Assembly: GCA_947504035.1 (NCBI GenBank)
Contig: CANNGA010000003.1
Span: 62,001 to 126,000, forward strand
Length of the DNA: 64,000 nt
Direction of reading: 5' to 3'
DNA from: an uncultured Flavobacteriaceae bacterium
Lineage (GTDB): Bacteria; Bacteroidota; Bacteroidia; Flavobacteriales; Flavobacteriaceae
Shown here: positions 1 to 8,037 of the stretch, in pieces
How positions within the stretch are numbered: position 1 is the first letter of the stretch
How the letters are laid out: each line of letters starts with the position of its first letter
Translations under genes and position numbers: made by a program
Notes under the pieces: model-generated
What the model was told of the DNA's origin: nothing
Seen by the model: only the letters and a program-made list of their open reading frames with translations
The model's database searches: none

Positions 1-423
1 TTTACGTGCTACTTTAGCATATAAGCCTTTAGGATCTCTACGTTTACAGGTTTCCAAACTCGTATTTATAAACACCTCTATATAGTGTTTGGAACCAACA
101 ATAGACTTTATTAGAGCTCTGCTGTCTTTATAAGGGGCTATATAAGCGGCTAAAACAACTGTACCCGTACTCATAAATAGTTTCGCAATTTCAGCCATAC
201 GTCTTAAATTTTCTTTTCGGTCGGGTTCTGTAAATTTAAGATCTTTATTTATACCCTTTCTAAGATGATCGCCGTCTAAAACATATGTATTAATCTGTGC
301 TTTAATGAGTCTCTCATACACGCTTTGCGCCATTGTGGACTTTCCCGCTCCAGATAATCCCGTAAACAAAACAAATACAGGTGTTTTAGTGTTCTTAGCT
401 TCCAAACTAGCAGTATTGATCAT
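1..423 (-). CDS. cysC: Adenylyl-sulfate kinase (APS kinase), 5' part only
   Basis: Phosphorylates adenylyl sulfate (APS) to PAPS, the sulfate donor for sulfotransferases and for sulfate reduction. The reverse strand reads an ATG start at 423 and 141 open codons to the window edge, so the C-terminus is missing. The P-loop GLSGAGKST lies at about residues 23-31, followed by the CysC hallmarks YVLDGDHLRKGINKDLKF, DRKENLRR and the VVLAAYIAPY stretch. No CysN-like domain precedes the P-loop, so this is a stand-alone kinase. The same window encodes two sulfotransferase-fold proteins that could use PAPS; that link is inference. The family call is secure. Confidence 0.95.
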   Translation of the reverse strand, partial: MINTASLEAKNTKTPVFVLFTGLSGAGKSTMAQSVYERLIKAQINTYVLDGDHLRKGINKDLKFTEPDRKENLRRMAEIAKLFMSTGTVVLAAYIAPYKDSRALIKSIVGSKHYIEVFINTSLETCKRRDPKGLYAKVARK

Positions 424-839
424 AGAAAAGACTTTAATTTAATCTCCAAAAAGAAAGTTTTCATTTTTATTAGGCGTCTCAAATGTAACTTTTTCTTTTG
501 TATTCCCATAGAGCCCCCCTAAAAACCTAATGCAAGTCCTTTAAATCAACTTTAATCTTTAACTAAATGTTAAAAATGTTCTCTTTTTCATGGTATTCAA
601 GTTACAGGTGCAAAATATGACACCTTTCTTAGTTCAACTTCAACGCTATAAAACTAAACAAAAGTAGGTTTTTAACTACATAAATATATCATATTACCTT
701 TAATGTATACCATATTAACTTCACATTAATCTAACATTAATTTAACGGATAATATTGCATACAAATTGGTCAATTTCAATGTTTTACAGACTGTAGTGCT
801 GCACTACCTTTGTAGTGTCGAACGTTAATACCTAAGACT
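424..839. other. Divergent intergenic region between cysC and the secreted protein at 840
   Basis: These 416 bases hold no clear gene. On the minus strand a 33-codon open frame (439-540) lies just upstream of cysC. Its C-terminal half reads like protein (ending ENFLFGD), but it has no ATG/GTG/TTG start, only an ATT at 529-531 with AAAGGA just upstream. At 606-625 the arms AGGTG and CACCT are separated by 10 bases. The stretch at 640-780 is very AT-rich and featureless apart from short direct repeats of the type ACATTAAT. The promoter for the 840 gene is listed separately. Confidence 0.5.
793..812 (+). promoter_or_regulatory. -7 box overlapped by a perfect inverted repeat
   Basis: The sequence GTAGTGC-T-GCACTAC (793-807) is a perfect 7-bp inverted repeat around one base. 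It runs into TACCTTTG (805-812), which matches the Bacteroidota TAnnTTTG -7 box. A further GTAGTG follows at 812-817. The next gene starts at 840. An inverted repeat covering the -7 box suggests a repressor operator; the regulator is unknown. Confidence 0.6.
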
Positions 840-1448
840 ATGAGAAATGTAACACACACTTTCAAAAAAGTATTTTTAATGGTAGCCTTGTTAGCTACGG
901 TTATGGGATACGCCAACGATGGATCTTTTTTTATCAGTAAAAAAGATGCTAAGAGAACTGTACTTACTTTAAAAGATGTTAAAGTAGGTCATCTTTTTAC
1001 AATTAAGGACGCGAACAACCTTGTATTGTTTAAAGAAGCAATTCAAAAATCTGGATTCTACATGAAAGGTTTCAACTTAACGTCATTACCTAATGGTGTA
1101 TATTTCTTTGAACTTGATAAGGACATGGAAATAGAAACAATTCCATTTTATATTAAAGATGGTAAAGTTGAATATAACGAAACAGTCTCAAAAACGATTT
1201 TTAAACCGTCTACGATTGTAAAAGATAATATGGTATATGTGTCTAAACTGTCTTTAAACAAGGCACCACTTGAAATAGCAATTTACAGAGATCAAGGCAA
1301 ATATGCGCCTTTCAAATTAGTCTTCTCTGAAGTTTTAAAAGGTGATTTCAAAAAATACGAACGTATCTACAAATTAGAGGAGAACTCTAAAGGTAAATAC
1401 AAAATCATCTACAAAACAGAAGGCAAAGAGTTTACCGAGTTTTTGTAA
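840..1448 (+). CDS. Secreted protein of unknown function
   Basis: I do not recognise a named family. The protein has 202 residues with a Sec-type signal peptide: basic start, hydrophobic stretch at about 9-23, and probable cleavage after the GYA near residue 25. The first mature half (about 30-100) has a beta-rich pattern ending FNLTSLPNGVYFFELDKDME, resembling the LxxGxYxxxL pattern of Ig-like and T9SS C-terminal sandwiches. However, the protein continues for another 100 lysine-rich residues, so it is not a standard T9SS tail. It is a single-gene unit with its own promoter (TACCTTTG at 805) and a strong terminator directly after the stop. Probably periplasmic or surface; function open. Confidence 0.75.
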   Translation: MRNVTHTFKKVFLMVALLATVMGYANDGSFFISKKDAKRTVLTLKDVKVGHLFTIKDANNLVLFKEAIQKSGFYMKGFNLTSLPNGVYFFELDKDMEIETIPFYIKDGKVEYNETVSKTIFKPSTIVKDNMVYVSKLSLNKAPLEIAIYRDQGKYAPFKLVFSEVLKGDFKKYERIYKLEENSKGKYKIIYKTEGKEFTEFL

Positions 1449-1473
1449 TAACTCACCAATTTAGTTTAAGAGA

Positions 1474-1499
1474 AGCGAGCCCAAAGGCTCGCTTTTTTT
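1474..1499 (+). terminator. Rho-independent terminator
   Basis: Perfect 8-bp GC-rich stem AGCGAGCC / GGCTCGCT with loop CAAA, followed by seven T. It lies 26 bases after the stop of the secreted-protein gene and separates it from rmuC. Confidence 0.9.
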
Positions 1500-1605
1500 G
1501 TGGCCGAAAAAGCCGTTCTAAAAATTCAAAAATTGAAATGCACTTCTATAAACTTAGAACCTCTATTTGTTTTTATAAGATACTGCTGCTTTTCAATTTC
1601 TATCC

Positions 1606-1646
1606 TATCTTTGCAGCATATTACCTATAACACAAATTGTGTTATA
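1606..1646 (+). promoter_or_regulatory. rmuC promoter with downstream 21-bp palindrome
   Basis: TATCTTTG (1606-1613) matches the TAnnTTTG -7 box; no clear -33 box is seen. Just downstream, at 1626-1646, TATAACACAA-A-TTGTGTTATA forms perfect 10-bp arms around a single base. This would fall at about +6 to +26 of the transcript, 47 bases before the rmuC start. It could be an operator or a 5'-UTR hairpin. Confidence 0.55.
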
Positions 1647-1693
1647 AGGTGTCACACTAATGTCGCTAAACCTAATACACGCTTTATTTCATC

Positions 1694-3079
1694 ATGAACG
1701 CTACCATCTTAATAGTCTTAGTTGCCTTAATCTTCTCTATATTAGGTTTTGTTTTAGGCAATTATGTTTCAAAACTTAAAACTAAAAGTGCAGCAAGTAC
1801 CTTAGAAGAACGCAATTCTAATTTAGAAATGCAACTGGAACAAGTCAAGCAAGAGCGTATTAATGAGAAGCATATTCAGCAAGACGCTTTTGAGGCACAA
1901 ATTAAAGAGTTAAAAACCTCTATAACTAAAATAGAAGCTGAACGCGAAGCCATTCGTCGCGAAAAAGAGTTTTTGAATTCGGAATTAGCACGTAAAAACA
2001 CCGAATTAGAAAATTTACAACAGCTCAATCAGAAACGTGATAAAGAGCTAGAGCAGCGCCAGGAACAGTTACGAAAAGATTTCGAGCTTTTAGCCAGTAA
2101 GATATTAGAAGAGAAATCTACTAAATTTACCGAACAAAATAAGGAAAACATAAAAAACATATTGCATCCCTTACAGGAGAAAATTCAAGGGTTTGAGAAA
2201 AAAGTAGAAGCTTCCCAAAAAGAAAGTATTAGCATGCATTCTGCTTTAAAAGAACAGTTACTGGGTTTAAAGGATTTAAACCAACAAATGACAAAAGAGG
2301 CGACCAACCTTACCCGTGCTTTAAAGGGCGACAGCAAGATGCAGGGAAACTGGGGCGAGTTGGTTTTAGAACGTGTTTTAGAAAAATCGGGCTTAGAAAA
2401 AGACCGCGAGTATTTTGTACAACAAAGCTTTACAAGAGAAGACAACTCTCGTGTTATGCCAGATGTTGTATTGCATTTACCCGATGGTAAAAAAATGATT
2501 ATTGATGCTAAAGTGTCTTTAACCGATTACGAACGTTTTGTAAATGCTGAAGACCATGAAAAAGCAGTATTTTTAAAAGCGCATGTCAACTCGATAAAAC
2601 GCCATGTAGACCAACTCTCTGAAAAAAACTATCAAGATTTATACGACATCGCTTCTCCAGACTTTGTATTGCTATTCATCCCTATAGAACCCGCTTTCGC
2701 TGTTGTTGTTAACGAAGATAATGCCATATACAATAAAGCATTCGAGAAAAATATCGTTATTGTAACCCCTGCAACTTTGTTAGCCACACTGCGTACTATA
2801 GATACCATGTGGAATAACGAAAAACAACAACGAAATGCTATCGATATCGCCAAACAAGCTGGAGCGCTTTATGATAAATTCGAGGGCTTAGTTCGCGATC
2901 TTACAGGAGTTGGGAAAAAAATAGATGCGGCCAAAACAGATTATTCTGCTGCTATGAATAAATTAGTTACAGGTAGAGGTAACCTTATTACTAGCGTTGA
3001 AAAGCTTAAAAAAATGGGTGCCAAAGCAAAAAAAGCATTACCCGAAGCTATTATTAAACGTGCAGGAGAAGACGATTAA
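1694..3079 (+). CDS. rmuC: DNA recombination protein RmuC
   Basis: RmuC-family proteins limit rearrangements at inverted repeats and are thought to be membrane-tethered nucleases. Visible here: one N-terminal transmembrane helix (about residues 3-23), a long charged coiled coil (about 30-200), then the RmuC domain with GNWGELVLERVLEKSGLE. A PD-(D/E)xK-type core is present, with P256-D257 in VMPDVVLHLPDG and D271-A272-K273 in IIDAKVS. The length of 461 aa is normal for the family. The gene is transcribed alone from the TATCTTTG promoter, with a palindrome in its leader. The start at 1694 puts the membrane helix at the very N-terminus, as in homologues. Confidence 0.95.
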   Translation: MNATILIVLVALIFSILGFVLGNYVSKLKTKSAASTLEERNSNLEMQLEQVKQERINEKHIQQDAFEAQIKELKTSITKIEAEREAIRREKEFLNSELARKNTELENLQQLNQKRDKELEQRQEQLRKDFELLASKILEEKSTKFTEQNKENIKNILHPLQEKIQGFEKKVEASQKESISMHSALKEQLLGLKDLNQQMTKEATNLTRALKGDSKMQGNWGELVLERVLEKSGLEKDREYFVQQSFTREDNSRVMPDVVLHLPDGKKMIIDAKVSLTDYERFVNAEDHEKAVFLKAHVNSIKRHVDQLSEKNYQDLYDIASPDFVLLFIPIEPAFAVVVNEDNAIYNKAFEKNIVIVTPATLLATLRTIDTMWNNEKQQRNAIDIAKQAGALYDKFEGLVRDLTGVGKKIDAAKTDYSAAMNKLVTGRGNLITSVEKLKKMGAKAKKALPEAIIKRAGEDD

Positions 3080-3407
3080 ATAAGGCCTATTATGTGATTC
3101 GTAGGTAGTTCTTGGTTTTACAAGCCATTTATTAGGAATCCATTTTTTTAAAGCCTATACTTTAAAAACTTACTAAAAATATCAAATCCATTAGGTACAC
3201 TGCAAAATATATTGGTATTTTTGAAGGTTTATTTGATGGTTGTAAAGCGTCTAATTGTTTTTTATGCCTCTATGTCTACCTTCAAATTTGTATTGAGTAC
3301 GTGAAGCAAATCGGTAACAATACTTAAAAGACAAGTATTTAACTTATGTTGTTATACCTTTTAAAATAAAAGCTTGATGTGCTCCTAATTAAAATTTAAG
3401 TCATAAT
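3080..3407. other. Intergenic region rmuC - thioesterase
   Basis: 328 AT-rich bases without a convincing gene. A 9-bp inverted repeat, TTTGAAGGT (3220-3228) and ACCTTCAAA (3278-3286), brackets about 50 bases. A weak -7-like box, TACCTTTT (3355-3362), precedes the thioesterase start. No terminator after rmuC is obvious. Confidence 0.4.
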
Positions 3408-3944
3408 ATGTTTAAGCATCCTAAAGAATCGCAAGTTACCATCACAGAATTAATGCTACCATCGCACTCTAATTTTAGTGGCAAAATACATGGGGGTCAT
3501 ATTCTAAATTTAATGGATCAAATTGCCTTTGCTTGTGCCTCTAAACATTCGCAACATTATTGTGTTACGGCTTCTGTAAATAGAGTAGATTTTTTAAATC
3601 CTATTGAAGTTGGCGAATTAGTGACCTTAAAAGCTTCTGTAAATTATACAGGACGTACCTCTATGGTTATAGGTTTACGTGTGGAATCTGAAAATATTAG
3701 AACAGGTGCCATTAAACACTGTAATTCCTCTTATTTTACGATGGTCGCTAAAGATGATAATGGTAAAAACGTAGAAGTCCCTGGTATTATTTTAGATACC
3801 GAACAAGCCGTTCGCCGTTTCTCTAGAAGTATTGCCAGACAAGATCAAGCGAGAAAACGCTCTACCAAATTTAATGCTTCTGAATTTAAAATAGACGATT
3901 ATCTTGAGGCCTTAAAATCTCAAAATGCTAAAGTTGAACTTTAG
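3408..3944 (+). CDS. Acyl-CoA thioesterase (hotdog fold, YciA/ACOT type)
   Basis: Hydrolyses acyl-CoA to free fatty acid and CoA, in the cytosol. The 178-aa protein carries the family hallmark GKIHGGHILNLMDQIAFACA, with the conserved Asp at residue 37 in the LNLMD segment. It continues with the hotdog strands CVTASVNRVDFLNPIEVGE and TGRTSMVIGLRVESEN. A polar C-terminal tail (about 135-178) is longer than in the E. coli YciA form. The gene stands alone, so the preferred acyl chain cannot be guessed from its context. Confidence 0.9.
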   Translation: MFKHPKESQVTITELMLPSHSNFSGKIHGGHILNLMDQIAFACASKHSQHYCVTASVNRVDFLNPIEVGELVTLKASVNYTGRTSMVIGLRVESENIRTGAIKHCNSSYFTMVAKDDNGKNVEVPGIILDTEQAVRRFSRSIARQDQARKRSTKFNASEFKIDDYLEALKSQNAKVEL

Positions 3945-4078
3945 TTTTAAGACGCACCTATTTTGTTAAAATAGAAAGATTTCCTTTTTATTTTGTTAGG
4001 TTTCTATTTTCACACGACTACTCTCTCTTATCGTAAGTTATAACTAAACGACAATAGGTAAGAACACCTTATGAAATG

Positions 4079-4124
4079 TGCTTATAAAGTTATATTTTAA
4101 AATAAACATATAACTTTATAAGCA
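4079..4124. repeat. Perfect 17-bp inverted repeat (hairpin)
   Basis: The left arm (4079-4095, TGCTTATAAAGTTATAT) and the right arm (4108-4124) are exact reverse complements, separated by 12 AT bases. It lies between the thioesterase and the DUF5777 gene, 31 bases before the latter's start. A smaller inverted repeat, AAAATAGAAA / TTTCTATTTT (3968-3977 and 4001-4010), lies upstream and may serve as a weak terminator. The large hairpin could be a terminator, an attenuator or a protein site; its role is unknown. Confidence 0.7.
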
Positions 4125-4155
4125 AATACCTTGATTAATACTAAAACTAAACGCA

Positions 4156-5004
4156 ATGCGACATAGACTACTATTACTAATCGCTTTACCCTTTTTAGGT
4201 TTCGCTCAAAATAGTGCTTTAGACCTTACAGAAGCTGAAACATCAACAAAAACCTACGCTAGCGAAGCTTTTGAAGGTTTAAAAATTGTTAATTTTGAAT
4301 CGACAAAATTAGTTGACCACAAAGAGTTAGCTTTTATCGTTTCGCATCGATTCGGGAATTTAAAAAACGGCATTGATACCTTCTTTGGATTAGACGATGC
4401 GGTTACAAGACTTAATTTTGTTTATGGGCTTACAGATGCTATAAACATTGGCCTTTCTAGAAGTTCATTTCTTAAGATTTATGAAGGTTCTCTAAAATAT
4501 AAAATTGTACGACAAGCCGAAAACGGTTTCCCTGTTACCATAGTTGGTTTTAATGCTATTTTAGTAAACACTTCTCTATCTGAAGATAACTTCCCAGGTA
4601 TAGAGTTTAGTAATAAATTAGGCTATACTTCACAATTATTAATTTCTAGAACATTAAATCCTAATATATCCCTTCAATTAGCGCCTACTGTATTCCATGA
4701 AGGTTTGGTTAATATAGAAGCTCAAGATAATACGCAATTTGCTTTAGGGTTTGGAGGCCGCTATAGAATCACAAAGCGTTGGTCTTTCAACGCAGATTAT
4801 GGGTGGCACTTAAATAGAGCCAGTAGCTCTATCTTAAAAAACCCTTTATCTGTTGGTTTCGATTTACAAACTGGAGGTCATGTTTTTCAATTGCATTTTA
4901 GCAATTCTAGAGGTATTAATACCAATTCTTTTCTAGGTCGTACTGAAGGAGACTGGACAGATGGCGATGTCTTTTTTGGATTTAACTTAAGTAGAACATT
5001 TTAA
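4156..5004 (+). CDS. DUF5777-like outer-membrane beta-barrel protein
   Basis: The 282-aa protein has a short signal peptide (about residues 1-17, ending GFA) and then alternating amphipathic strands ending in an aromatic residue (FFGFNLSRTF), typical of outer-membrane barrels. Segments such as LAFIVSHRFGNLKNGIDTFF and FGLDDAVTRLNFVYGLTDAI match what I know of the DUF5777 family, which usually lies beside c-type cytochrome lipoproteins and YceI proteins in Bacteroidota. The next gene, 16 bases on, is such a cytochrome. No YceI gene is present here. A role in surface redox or transport is only inferred from this pairing. Confidence 0.8.
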   Translation: MRHRLLLLIALPFLGFAQNSALDLTEAETSTKTYASEAFEGLKIVNFESTKLVDHKELAFIVSHRFGNLKNGIDTFFGLDDAVTRLNFVYGLTDAINIGLSRSSFLKIYEGSLKYKIVRQAENGFPVTIVGFNAILVNTSLSEDNFPGIEFSNKLGYTSQLLISRTLNPNISLQLAPTVFHEGLVNIEAQDNTQFALGFGGRYRITKRWSFNADYGWHLNRASSSILKNPLSVGFDLQTGGHVFQLHFSNSRGINTNSFLGRTEGDWTDGDVFFGFNLSRTF

Positions 5005-5020
5005 TGTAAAATATAATATT

Positions 5021-5398
5021 ATGAATAATTTTAAAGCTTTATTTTATATACTAGCCTTTAGCTTATTTAGTCTGAGCTGTGCCAATGACAGTCAAGAAGA
5101 CTTTCAAGAAATCATAGAAATAGATGTTGATGAGGACATGATACCTGTACCCGTTACATATAATAACCAAGTTAGTGCTATAATGATGGACAATTGTACC
5201 CGATGTCATGGTATTCCTTTAACGAATGGTGCCCCTTTTCCTCTATTAACATTCGACCAAGTAAATAATAGAAGAGATCGCATAATTTCAAGAATGAATA
5301 ACGCTGCCAACCCTATGCCTCCAACGGGTTTACTAAGTAATTCTGTTAGAGCTCAGGTACAACAATGGATCGATATGGGTGCTTTAGAAGGCGAATAA
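5021..5398 (+). CDS. c-type cytochrome lipoprotein (single heme)
   Basis: A 125-aa protein with a lipoprotein signal: hydrophobic segment followed by FSLSC, lipidated Cys at residue 20. An acidic linker (DVDEDM) follows, then one c-type heme site, C59-T-R-C62-H63, with a likely axial methionine at M99 in NPMPP. It ends with VQQWIDMGALEGE, the usual C-terminal helix of this short cytochrome type. It lies 16 bases after the DUF5777 barrel gene and is probably co-transcribed. It is expected on the periplasmic or outer side of a membrane, passing electrons; partners are not visible. Confidence 0.85.
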   Translation: MNNFKALFYILAFSLFSLSCANDSQEDFQEIIEIDVDEDMIPVPVTYNNQVSAIMMDNCTRCHGIPLTNGAPFPLLTFDQVNNRRDRIISRMNNAANPMPPTGLLSNSVRAQVQQWIDMGALEGE

Positions 5399-5670
5399 AA
5401 TAGCAGCCTTTGTTACTTTTAAAGTTTTATAATGAAGATGTAGTTCTTCAAGTAAAAAATAAACGACATATCACTTAAATTACATTTATGTCTGTTATAG
5501 AGTATAATTTATAAAAAAAACGACAACTAAGCCTTCGTTTATATGTATTAGTCAAAATCTTTCAAAATTTAACACTTTTATTTCTAAAACCACAGGTATA
5601 TCTGGCTAAGAATTTTTAAATTTAACTGCATAAATAACTATAGCTATTACAGCATAAGCCCCAAGAACGT

Positions 5671-6570
5671 TTGAGCGCATTAAAAACAATATTATACTTT
5701 TCTATCTTTAAATATCCCATTACTAAAGAGGAAATTTATAAATTTTCTAAGGGCACTTCCACAGCCCATATTGAAAAAGAATTAGAACTTTTAATTGCTA
5801 AAAAAATCATTTATAAGCATGGTGAATTTTACACTACAACGAATGATGACAAATTAATTTCAAGACGGCTAAAGGGTAATGAAATGGCTCAAAAAATGAT
5901 GCCAAAAGCTAAAAAAGTAGCGCGGCTAATTGCTAAGTTTCCCTATGTTGAAAGTGTTTGTGTTTCAGGCTCTCTTTCCAAAGGCTATTATGATGCTGCC
6001 AATGGAGATATCGATTTTTTTGTAATTACCAAGAAAGACCGCCTATGGGTGTCTAGAACTCTTCTAATTTTGTACAAAAAAATATTCTTACTCAACTCTA
6101 AAAAATACTTTTGCGTTAACTATTTTATAAGTACAAATAATCTAGAAATATCAGAAAAAAACAGATTTACGGCTACAGAAATGGTGACTTTAATACCGCT
6201 TTATGGCAAAGCAACTTATCAAGAATTTATGCAACATAACCCATGGCCTAAACAGTATTTCCCCAACATTTTGCCATTTGATACGTCGCTAATAGAAGAT
6301 ACCAATAAGGCTTTTTTATCTAAAACCATAGAGGCTTTTTTTAATACCAAAATAGGCCCCACTTTCGATACGTTTTTTAGATACCTTACCTTAAAAAAAT
6401 GGCAGAAAAAATTTGATCATTTACAGTCAGATGATTTTAATATTGCTATGAAAAGTACTAAAAATGTATCAAAACACCATCCACAAAATTTTCAGCGAAG
6501 GGTTATTGATAAACTCAACGACGACTATAATAAAATCAACCTCAAATACAATTTAGAAATTGTTCACTAA
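5671..6570 (+). CDS. Winged-helix plus nucleotidyltransferase-domain protein
   Basis: The 299-aa protein opens with a winged-helix-like segment (about 1-60: FKYPITKEEIYKFSKG, then a basic hairpin). A minimal nucleotidyltransferase core follows: G100-S101 in VSGSLSKGYYD and the metal pair D113/D115 in GDIDFFVI. The C-terminal part is basic and helical. The substrate is unknown. The start is a TTG at 5671, chosen because the frame covers the whole N-terminal domain and no ATG lies close by. The gene heads the island and is 3 bases from a B12-radical SAM gene, so it is probably the first gene of that operon. It may be enzymatic (NMP transfer to a small molecule or lipid carrier) or regulatory. 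Confidence 0.7.
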   Translation: MSALKTILYFSIFKYPITKEEIYKFSKGTSTAHIEKELELLIAKKIIYKHGEFYTTTNDDKLISRRLKGNEMAQKMMPKAKKVARLIAKFPYVESVCVSGSLSKGYYDAANGDIDFFVITKKDRLWVSRTLLILYKKIFLLNSKKYFCVNYFISTNNLEISEKNRFTATEMVTLIPLYGKATYQEFMQHNPWPKQYFPNILPFDTSLIEDTNKAFLSKTIEAFFNTKIGPTFDTFFRYLTLKKWQKKFDHLQSDDFNIAMKSTKNVSKHHPQNFQRRVIDKLNDDYNKINLKYNLEIVH

Positions 6571-6573
6571 ACT

Positions 6574-8037
6574 ATGACAGATATTGTATTTTCTCATTCG
6601 TATTATTATAAATTCGATCCTAAACAATGGAAAAACCAAACGCCTTACCCCCCTTTGGGCACACTTTATGCTGCGTCCTACCTTAGGGCTAATGCGTATG
6701 AGGTTTCTGTTTTCGATGCCAATCTTATAGAAGATCCTAAACTTATAAAACCCTATTTAGAAGCTAAAAAACCCTCTCTATTTGTCATATATGACGATGG
6801 TTTTAACTACCTCACAAAAATGTGTTTAACCACAATGCGTGAAGCTGCTTTTAAAATGATCGCTATTGCGAAACAATTAAATTGCAAAACTATTGTTTGC
6901 AGTTCTGATGCTACAGACCATTATGAAAAATACTTAAATGCGGGTGCCGATTTTGTAATTAAAGGTGAAGGCGAACTCACCCTAAAGGCCCTTGCAGATG
7001 CTTTAAAACAGGGGCATGATACATCGCAAATAAGCGGTATCATGTACCGAAAACACAATGAAACTGTAAAAAATCCACCTCGAAAAGTCCTTCGTGATTT
7101 AGACGAATTACCGCTTCCTGCTTGGGATTTAATAGATATAGAACCTTACAGAGCCATTTGGGAAGCTGCTGGTCATAAATTCACCCTTAATATTGCAACA
7201 ACCAGAGGTTGTCCCTTTAAATGTAATTGGTGTGCCAAGCCTATTTATGGCAACCGTTACAACTCGCACTCTCCCGAATATATTGCAAAGCACATTCAAT
7301 ACTTATCCGAGACGTATAACGTGAACCGCTTTTGGATGTGTGATGATATTTTTGGATTAAAACCGGGTTGGGTACAACAATTTAACACCGCTTTAAAAGA
7401 AAAGCACCTATCCATTGTATACTACATACAAAGTCGGGTAGATTTATTATTAAAAGAAGATACTATAGAGGCCCTTGCAGAAAGTGGTCTTGAAGAGGTC
7501 TGGGTGGGTGCAGAAAGTGGTTCTCAAGCCATTTTAGACGCTATGGATAAGGAAACTAAAGTAGAACAAATTTACGAAGCCACAAGACTTCTTAAACTTA
7601 AACAGATAAAAGTGGCCTTTTTTATTCAGTTTGGTTACCTTGGAGAAACCAAAGCAGATATTAATAAGACCATTAAAATGATAAAAGAATTAGTTCCAGA
7701 CAATATAGGCATATCTGTATCCTACCCTTTGCCAGGCACTAAATTTTATGATAAGGTTAAAGACGATCTTAAACTTAAAGCAAATTGGACAGACTCAGAC
7801 GATTTAGCCATGATGTTTAAAGGAACGTTCAACTCTAAATTCTATAAAAAATTGCACCGCTATGCACATAAGGAATATAGAAAAAGTCAAGGACTTTCAA
7901 TGCTTAAACTCCTTTTAAAGAATCCTTTAAAAATCTCTAAGCATCATCTTAAAAGAATAGCGTACTTAGCGTATTATTTTCCAAGTGCGTTTATAGATGC
8001 CAGAATTTTACAAAAAATGGCGCATGTTAATGACTGA
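6574..8037 (+). CDS. B12-binding-domain radical SAM protein (first of three)
   Basis: Residues 1-160 form a cobalamin-binding Rossmann domain (PYPPLGTLYAASYLRAN near the start, GADFVIKGEGELTLKAL later). The radical SAM core carries the CxxxCxxC cluster motif C213-x3-C217-x2-C220 in RGCPFKCNWC, then VWVGAESGSQAILDAM, typical of the BchE/Elp3-like SAM barrel. At 487 aa it has the usual family length. Members do methylation of unactivated carbon or ring chemistry; the substrate here is unknown. The gene overlaps the next methyltransferase start by a few bases. It resembles the protein encoded at 8818 in layout and wording (PYPPLG, GAESGSQ), suggesting an old duplication. Confidence 0.9.
   Translation: MTDIVFSHSYYYKFDPKQWKNQTPYPPLGTLYAASYLRANAYEVSVFDANLIEDPKLIKPYLEAKKPSLFVIYDDGFNYLTKMCLTTMREAAFKMIAIAKQLNCKTIVCSSDATDHYEKYLNAGADFVIKGEGELTLKALADALKQGHDTSQISGIMYRKHNETVKNPPRKVLRDLDELPLPAWDLIDIEPYRAIWEAAGHKFTLNIATTRGCPFKCNWCAKPIYGNRYNSHSPEYIAKHIQYLSETYNVNRFWMCDDIFGLKPGWVQQFNTALKEKHLSIVYYIQSRVDLLLKEDTIEALAESGLEEVWVGAESGSQAILDAMDKETKVEQIYEATRLLKLKQIKVAFFIQFGYLGETKADINKTIKMIKELVPDNIGISVSYPLPGTKFYDKVKDDLKLKANWTDSDDLAMMFKGTFNSKFYKKLHRYAHKEYRKSQGLSMLKLLLKNPLKISKHHLKRIAYLAYYFPSAFIDARILQKMAHVND

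Noticed and set aside
1500-1697. 65-codon open frame upstream of rmuC
   Set aside because: It covers the rmuC promoter and palindrome and starts in the terminator's T-run; unlikely to be translated.
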